NCBI GenBank assembly: GCA_023416875.1
Contig: JAEZGT010000012.1
Coordinates: 1-10,328 of the forward strand
Origin: Pseudomonadota bacterium
GTDB lineage: Bacteria > Pseudomonadota > Gammaproteobacteria > Pseudomonadales > Cellvibrionaceae
Reading direction: 5' to 3'
DNA: 10,328 nt
Every line of letters begins with the position of its first letter. The first letter of the stretch is position 1. The translations under genes were made by a program, and so were the position numbers. The notes under the pieces are model-generated. The model had not been told where the DNA came from and did not search any database. It saw only the letters and a list, made by a program, of their open reading frames with translations. Positions 6,938 through 10,328 of this stretch are shown here, piece by piece.

Positions 6938-7618
6938 TTATCCCTTGGGCTGATCATGATCGAGGCGACCGTAAAGTTCATTGAGGCGGCGACGTTCATG
7001 AGTGGCCTGATTGGCGAGGCTGACGACTGGCGCCGGTGCCATTTTGCCGAGATAGGCCTGGTTGGCAAAAAGAAAGGCTTTATATTGTCGGGAAAATTCT
7101 TCGTCGGACAAGTTTTCACTTTCCTGAACAAATTCGCAGAGCGCCGGTTTTAATGCGACGGCCGCTTTGACGTCATTGGCGGAGGCCAGCGGATAGGGGT
7201 TGTAATAATGTTCAGTCCAAATCTGATTGTGCACTATGTAACTGTGAAAGGGTTGCAGCGGCACGGATTTAGGGTAGCGAATATTTTTCTTCCATAACAA
7301 ATCGAGGCCGCCCGGAATCGCCATGTGGAACGAATCCACATATTGTGTCCAGCTGCCGTTGAAATTGCTGAAAAACAGCATGTAAGCATATTCTAATTTT
7401 TCTTTAGGTTGATCTTCTGAAAGTCGTGGGAATTGACTTGGCCGGATAATTACCCAGCGCGCATAGTGGATCAGTGACAGGGTTTTCAGTCCATCGAGCC
7501 GCTTTGCCATAAAGCGGGTCTTTACCAAGAAAAAAATTATTAAATTGCAAATAACCCGCCATCTCCCTATGGGCGTAATGACATTCATCGCATAGGCTTT
7601 GCCTGCAATATTCGACAT
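6938..7618 (-). CDS. Conserved-type protein of unknown function, 226 aa (paralogue of the adjacent downstream gene)
   Basis: It starts at ATG 7618, 6 bases after the stop of the catalase-like gene, with AAGG 4 bases ahead. An internal ATG at codon 11 (MNVITP) is a possible alternative start. Residues 22-32 (VICNLIIFFLV) are a short hydrophobic stretch flanked by Arg and Lys, which could anchor the protein at the membrane or be a buried helix. The middle has the motif ARWVII (53-58) and SNFNGSW (84-90), followed by YVDSF, SYIVHN and TEHYY. The core 77-140 matches the 204-residue neighbour in register; the neighbour lacks this hydrophobic stretch. I recall similar uncharacterised proteins in other bacteria but no function. 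Position between a catalase-like and a DyP gene suggests a role in the same peroxide or lipid-oxidation process. Confidence 0.85.
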   Translation of the reverse strand: MSNIAGKAYAMNVITPIGRWRVICNLIIFFLVKTRFMAKRLDGLKTLSLIHYARWVIIRPSQFPRLSEDQPKEKLEYAYMLFFSNFNGSWTQYVDSFHMAIPGGLDLLWKKNIRYPKSVPLQPFHSYIVHNQIWTEHYYNPYPLASANDVKAAVALKPALCEFVQESENLSDEEFSRQYKAFLFANQAYLGKMAPAPVVSLANQATHERRRLNELYGRLDHDQPKG

Positions 7619-7624
7619 GGTGCC

Positions 7625-8665
7625 TTATTCCTGCCTTGCAGAATTCTGCGTGTCTATTTGTAAGGGCGCGGGGATATCATAATTGGTCGGTTCGCTGCGA
7701 ACCTGACCGTTATGATTGTGGCGAAAGTTGGAGATCTCGTTATAAACCACGCGGCGCGCGCGGTTGATTCCCCCCAATGGTTGGTGGGCGGCTAAACTGT
7801 GCCAGGGGTTGAACGACATATCGATGCCGTACGCATTTTGCGTCGGCGTGTCGAAAGATTGCCGCGGAATTGTCAGAGTCGCCACCTTAACAAAAGGTGA
7901 AACAGTTTCCGGCCAGTTCCTGCCCGGATCTTCCACCGGCATAAGATCCGCGTCAGTCTGCAGTTGCACGCAAAAATCGAAACCGTAGTCGTGTTCCCCG
8001 AGCTGCTTCACCATGGTTTCGCGCAAAAAATCCGGACCTGCGTTCGGCGGAATTCGATTGACCACCCCGGCGTGCGGAATCAGCGAATATTTGACGATCT
8101 GTTGTGCTCCTAATTTATAAGGTGTGGCGCTCCAGTAGCGCGTTTGCAGTGGACTTGCATAATTTTTATTAGAGCGGAATAAATTGAGCAGCGAGCGAGG
8201 ATGAAATAGAAAGTGCCATAGCAGGGCCATCTTCCCTTTGACTAGGGCTTTGATCAGATAAAAAAATTCTTCCACATCATGAGTCACAAAGACGGGAGTG
8301 GAAATCGCAATAAAATCCTGACTGGTGCTGTTGCCATCGTACGTTTCCAGCTTGGTGCCAGGCACATTCATCAATTTGATGGCGGCGCCGCGAATATCTT
8401 TTTTGGTATCGGCTTGTCGCGGTGCATTTTGATTGGAAAAGCGCACCCATGCTGAGTAGCTCTTTCCTGGAATAAAAACACCGTGTTGGAAATTGTCCGG
8501 CAAATCTTCCGCCACTGTGAAGGTGGCTTTGACCAAGCCGTGTTGTTTTGGATGCGCATCACGCTCCATAAAGTCCGGCGTTTCGCGCATCATTTTCGCC
8601 TGTAACAATTCGATCAGTTTGTCGCGATACAGGTCTTCATTTGGCGGTTTGTTTTCGTGGTTCAT
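7625..8665 (-). CDS. Catalase-like heme protein (catalase-fold core, y4iL-like type)
   Basis: The 346-residue product follows the catalase core layout. His42 in KQHGLVKATFTV sits at the place of the distal catalytic His. VRFSNQ (74-79), DIRGAAIKL (90-98) and QDFI (116-119) match the heme-pocket strands. Arg304-x-x-x-Tyr308 in NRARRVVYNEISNFR matches the R-x-x-x-Y of catalases, where Tyr is the proximal heme ligand. It is much shorter than classical catalases (about 480 residues or more) and lacks the C-terminal domain, as in the catalase-related proteins that include allene oxide synthases. It may therefore act on fatty-acid hydroperoxides rather than only on H2O2; the sequence does not decide this. 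There is no signal peptide. The start at ATG 8665 has AGGAAG 5 bases upstream, the best binding site of the cassette, as expected for the first gene of the operon. The last codons carry the next gene's binding region. Confidence 0.88.
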   Translation of the reverse strand: MNHENKPPNEDLYRDKLIELLQAKMMRETPDFMERDAHPKQHGLVKATFTVAEDLPDNFQHGVFIPGKSYSAWVRFSNQNAPRQADTKKDIRGAAIKLMNVPGTKLETYDGNSTSQDFIAISTPVFVTHDVEEFFYLIKALVKGKMALLWHFLFHPRSLLNLFRSNKNYASPLQTRYWSATPYKLGAQQIVKYSLIPHAGVVNRIPPNAGPDFLRETMVKQLGEHDYGFDFCVQLQTDADLMPVEDPGRNWPETVSPFVKVATLTIPRQSFDTPTQNAYGIDMSFNPWHSLAAHQPLGGINRARRVVYNEISNFRHNHNGQVRSEPTNYDIPAPLQIDTQNSARQE

Positions 8666-8896
8666 TCGATCTTCCTATCAGTCCGCAGGATCACGAAGAA
8701 AAGCTGTCCCAAGGAATGGGATGGTTGTCACTAGAGCGCAAGTTATGCACTTTTCAAATAAAAGCACTGACTATTATTTTGATAATGCTATTTTGGCGAT
8801 GGTCGTCAGCAGGCTCCTGCCGGAGAATTATCGCGGCGAGGAGCGTTTTGACTTCAGTGTAGCGGAAGTTTGGACGGGTGGTGGATCTGTTGGCGG
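8666..8896. promoter_or_regulatory. Gap upstream of the redox cassette with inverted repeats
   Basis: This 231-base gap must hold the promoter of the leftward cassette if it has its own. I find no convincing -35/-10 pair on the minus strand: a TTGAAA (8757-8752) has no good partner. Visible structures are an AT-rich inverted repeat ATTAT-TTTG-ATAAT (8773-8786), a small hairpin TCCCA/TGGGA (8707-8721) in the likely leader, and a GCAGG-CT-CCTGC repeat (8809-8820) that might end transcription from the gene to the right but lacks a T-run. A long plus-strand open frame crossing this gap looks like chance. Confidence 0.35.
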
Positions 8897-9121
8897 TTAC
8901 AAACCCACAATGATCAGAACCCAACCGAGAATGGCGAGGCCGAGGACCTCTTTGGTTTTTGCCCAATTGAAACAGGCAAACAGGTACGACAACGGCGGCA
9001 GAAATACCGTGCACAGGCCCCAGTTAAAATCTTCCTCGAAGGAAATAAACATCAGATAAAACCAGCTGAACACCAGCAGGATGACGCCGAAGGTGATAAT
9101 TGTTGCGGAAAAGGGTTCCAT
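8897..9121 (-). CDS. Small membrane protein, 74 aa, unknown function
   Basis: An ATG at 9121, with GAGGA 6 bases upstream, opens a 74-codon frame. Residues 6-26 (ATIITFGVILLVFSWFYLMFI) and 57-74 (KEVLGLAILGWVLIIVGL) are clear membrane helices. The middle, CTVFLPPLSYLFACF (37-51), is hydrophobic with a Pro pair and may form a third helix or hairpin. A conserved-looking acidic-aromatic link (FEEDFNW) joins the first two. The style resembles small uncharacterised membrane proteins common in gammaproteobacteria. It is 80 bases after dtd and may have its own transcript, because a hairpin lies between. Function unknown. Confidence 0.75.
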   Translation of the reverse strand: MEPFSATIITFGVILLVFSWFYLMFISFEEDFNWGLCTVFLPPLSYLFACFNWAKTKEVLGLAILGWVLIIVGL

Positions 9122-9166
9122 GCAAAGTCCTCATGTTAATGTCGTTGGTATTGTGTAAATGATTCG

Positions 9167-9186
9167 GCGCACCTCAGAGGTGGCGC
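9167..9186 (-). terminator. Hairpin between dtd and the small membrane protein gene
   Basis: CACCT-CAG-AGGTG (9170-9182) forms a 5-bp stem with a 3-base loop, extended by GCG/CGC across one bulged G. On the minus strand it lies 16 bases past the dtd stop codon. The following bases (CGAATCATTTACAC) are not a strong U-run, so it is a weak or Rho-assisted terminator candidate. Confidence 0.35.
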
Positions 9187-9201
9187 GCAGCAATCCCGTG
9201 A

Positions 9202-9639
9202 TCATAGCTCGAGCAGGAAGGTTACCGGCCCGTCGTTGACCAAGTGCACCTGCATATCTGCGGCAAATATGCCGCTTGCGACCGGCTGGTGCCGCTCGCG
9301 CAGATCGCGCAGGAACTGCTCGAACAGAAACGCGGCTTGATCCGGCGGCGCCGCTTTGGAAAAACTCGGACGCAGGCCTTTTTGTGTATCTGCAGCCAGA
9401 GTGAATTGCGATACCGCAAGCACGCCTCCTGCTATGTCGCGCACGCTCAAATTCATTTTGCCGTCGGCGTCCGCGAATACCCGATAGGCGAGCAGTTTAT
9501 CTGCCATGCGCCCGACCGATTCGGTGGAATCATGCCGTTCGATACCCACCAGTAACAACAGACCGCGCTGGATTTCCCCGACGGCTTCTCCGGCGACGTC
9601 GACACGCGCTTGCGTCACCCTTTGCAACAGCACTTTCAT
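9202..9639 (-). CDS. dtd: D-aminoacyl-tRNA deacylase (D-Tyr-tRNA deacylase)
   Basis: The 145-residue product has the exact usual length of bacterial DTD. This homodimeric enzyme hydrolyses D-amino acids (and glycine mischarged on tRNA-Ala) from tRNA, keeping translation homochiral. The start MKVLLQRVTQARV is typical. SQFTL (77-81) and NDGPVT (135-140, with the Gly-cis-Pro pair at 137-138) are the two active-site motifs. The frame is open upstream to 9729, but that part overlaps ubiB and lacks DTD similarity, so ATG 9639 is chosen. It begins 5 bases after the ubiB stop codon, with a weak TGAG-type binding sequence inside the end of ubiB, which suggests translational coupling. No missing residues. 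Confidence 0.97.
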   Translation of the reverse strand: MKVLLQRVTQARVDVAGEAVGEIQRGLLLLVGIERHDSTESVGRMADKLLAYRVFADADGKMNLSVRDIAGGVLAVSQFTLAADTQKGLRPSFSKAAPPDQAAFLFEQFLRDLRERHQPVASGIFAADMQVHLVNDGPVTFLLEL

Positions 9640-9644
9640 CGGCG

Positions 9645-10328
9645 TCAGCTCATCAATAGGGCGATTGCGCCTAGGGCCGCAAGCAGCACACCTTGTAGCG
9701 GAGCTGCCGCCAGCGTTGGCCACAACCAATAAGCGGCGCCGGCAAATGCCAGGGCGGCGATGGTGCGCCTACGTCTACGCCGGCGTTTTTGGCGGGCGTA
9801 ATCCTGCAGCAGTTCACCCGCCTGGCGCAACTGTGGCGCGGTGTTGCCGAGGTCGTTGATCTTGTTGATGGTGTCGAACACCAAATGTGGCACCTCGGGG
9901 AATGTCTCCATCCACTCGGGTGCTTGGCGGCGCAATTCGTTGAACAGGGTTTTTGGGTGGAAGCGCTTTTTCAACCAGCGCTCGAGGAACGGATGCGCCG
10001 TCTCCCATAGATCCAGCTCGGGGTAGAGCTGACGGCCCAGGCCCTCGATATTGACCAGTGTCTTCTGCAGCAATACCAGTTGCGGCTGTACCGGCATGTC
10101 AAACCGGCGCGCGGTCTGGAACAAGGTAATCAGGGCATCGCCAAACGAGATGTCTTTGATGGGCTTGGCGAAGATCGGCTCACACACCGTGCGGATGGCG
10201 GCTTCGAAGGCGCCTATGGCGGTGTCTTTTGGCACCCAGCCGGACAGCACGTGCAATTCGGCCACTTGGCGATAGTCACGGCGGAACATGGCCAGCACGT
10301 TGCGCGCGAGATAGAACTGATCCTCCCG
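9645..10328 (-). CDS. ubiB: UbiB, ubiquinone biosynthesis ATPase/kinase-like protein, C-terminal part (cut by window edge)
   Basis: The last 227 residues are present; the N-terminal kinase-like core lies beyond the window. The stretch REDQFYLARN through ELHVLSGWVPKDT and the block QPQLVLLQKTLVNIEGLGRQ followed by LYPELDLW are strongly characteristic of UbiB. This ABC1/ADCK/UbiB-family membrane protein is needed for aerobic coenzyme Q synthesis, probably by handling hydrophobic intermediates in an ATP-dependent way. The C-terminus has a basic stretch with seven Arg in a row, then two hydrophobic helices (AALAFAGAAYWLWPTLAA and LQGVLLAALGAIALL) that anchor it in the inner membrane. The final codons ATG AGC TGA lie just before dtd, so the two genes are probably one transcription unit. 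Confidence 0.95.
   Translation of the reverse strand, partial: REDQFYLARNVLAMFRRDYRQVAELHVLSGWVPKDTAIGAFEAAIRTVCEPIFAKPIKDISFGDALITLFQTARRFDMPVQPQLVLLQKTLVNIEGLGRQLYPELDLWETAHPFLERWLKKRFHPKTLFNELRRQAPEWMETFPEVPHLVFDTINKINDLGNTAPQLRQAGELLQDYARQKRRRRRRRTIAALAFAGAAYWLWPTLAAAPLQGVLLAALGAIALLMS

Noticed and set aside
6934..7131. Upstream extension of the 204-aa gene to 7131
   Set aside because: The added residues are out-of-frame translation of the 226-aa gene; ATG 6933 has a better binding site and puts the paralogues in register.
8773..8786. AT-rich repeat ATTAT-TTTG-ATAAT as a Fur box
   Set aside because: Iron control of a heme operon would make sense, but the second half does not fit the Fur 7-1-7 pattern, so the match is too weak to call.
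8493..9059. Plus-strand open frame (188 codons) crossing the gap 8666-8896
   Set aside because: It overlaps the catalase-like start and the small membrane protein gene, both with good binding sites, and shows no domain or binding site of its own.
9640..9729. Upstream extension of dtd to 9729
   Set aside because: The extra 30 residues overlap the UbiB C-terminus; DTD proteins start at MKVLLQRV and are 145 residues long.

Overview
The window reads as a piece of a gammaproteobacterial chromosome of moderate G+C. The UbiB C-terminus, the ubiB-dtd gene pair, TypA/BipA and the MsbA-like exporter all fit a marine or soil Cellvibrionales-type bacterium. That placement is inferred from gene style only. 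I see no tRNA, rRNA, CRISPR array, transposase or phage gene.

Left part (1-2842). A partial outer-membrane beta-barrel gene runs leftward off the window edge and is divergent from typA (657-2480, +), the translational GTPase TypA/BipA. The 292-base gap between them holds a REP-like stem-loop, two perfect palindromes, a promoter-like pair for the outer-membrane gene, and a TATAAT box with a GC-rich discriminator for typA. Downstream of typA come a hairpin, a compact nested RNA-like fold (2554-2623) and an apparently unannotated 43-residue single-pass membrane protein gene. A perfect 18-bp palindrome separates that gene from the next, convergent one.

Middle part (2843-4666). This is a full-length MsbA-like ABC exporter gene on the minus strand. 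It is interrupted by an in-frame TAG at codon 55, inside the first membrane helix. The frame is open on both sides, so it is either a very recent pseudogene or a base-call error.

Redox cassette (4742-8665, minus strand). Four closely packed genes, in transcription order: a catalase-like heme protein (346 aa), two small proteins of unknown function (226 and 204 aa), and a DyP-type heme peroxidase (520 aa). Gaps are 6, 4 and 14 bases, so one transcript is likely. The two unknown proteins align with each other without gaps and with identical residue numbers over their cores, so they look like a tandem paralogous pair. Sampled base composition is lower in G+C over this pair than in the flanking housekeeping genes. 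Two heme peroxide enzymes bracketing a duplicated unknown family is the most interesting system here. Its substrate cannot be told from sequence, but oxylipin/lipid-peroxide or general peroxide chemistry is plausible.

Right part (8897-10328, minus strand). A 74-residue membrane protein, then dtd (D-aminoacyl-tRNA deacylase), and the C-terminal third or so of ubiB (ubiquinone biosynthesis accessory ATPase/kinase-like protein) cut by the window edge. ubiB and dtd are 5 bases apart and probably co-transcribed.
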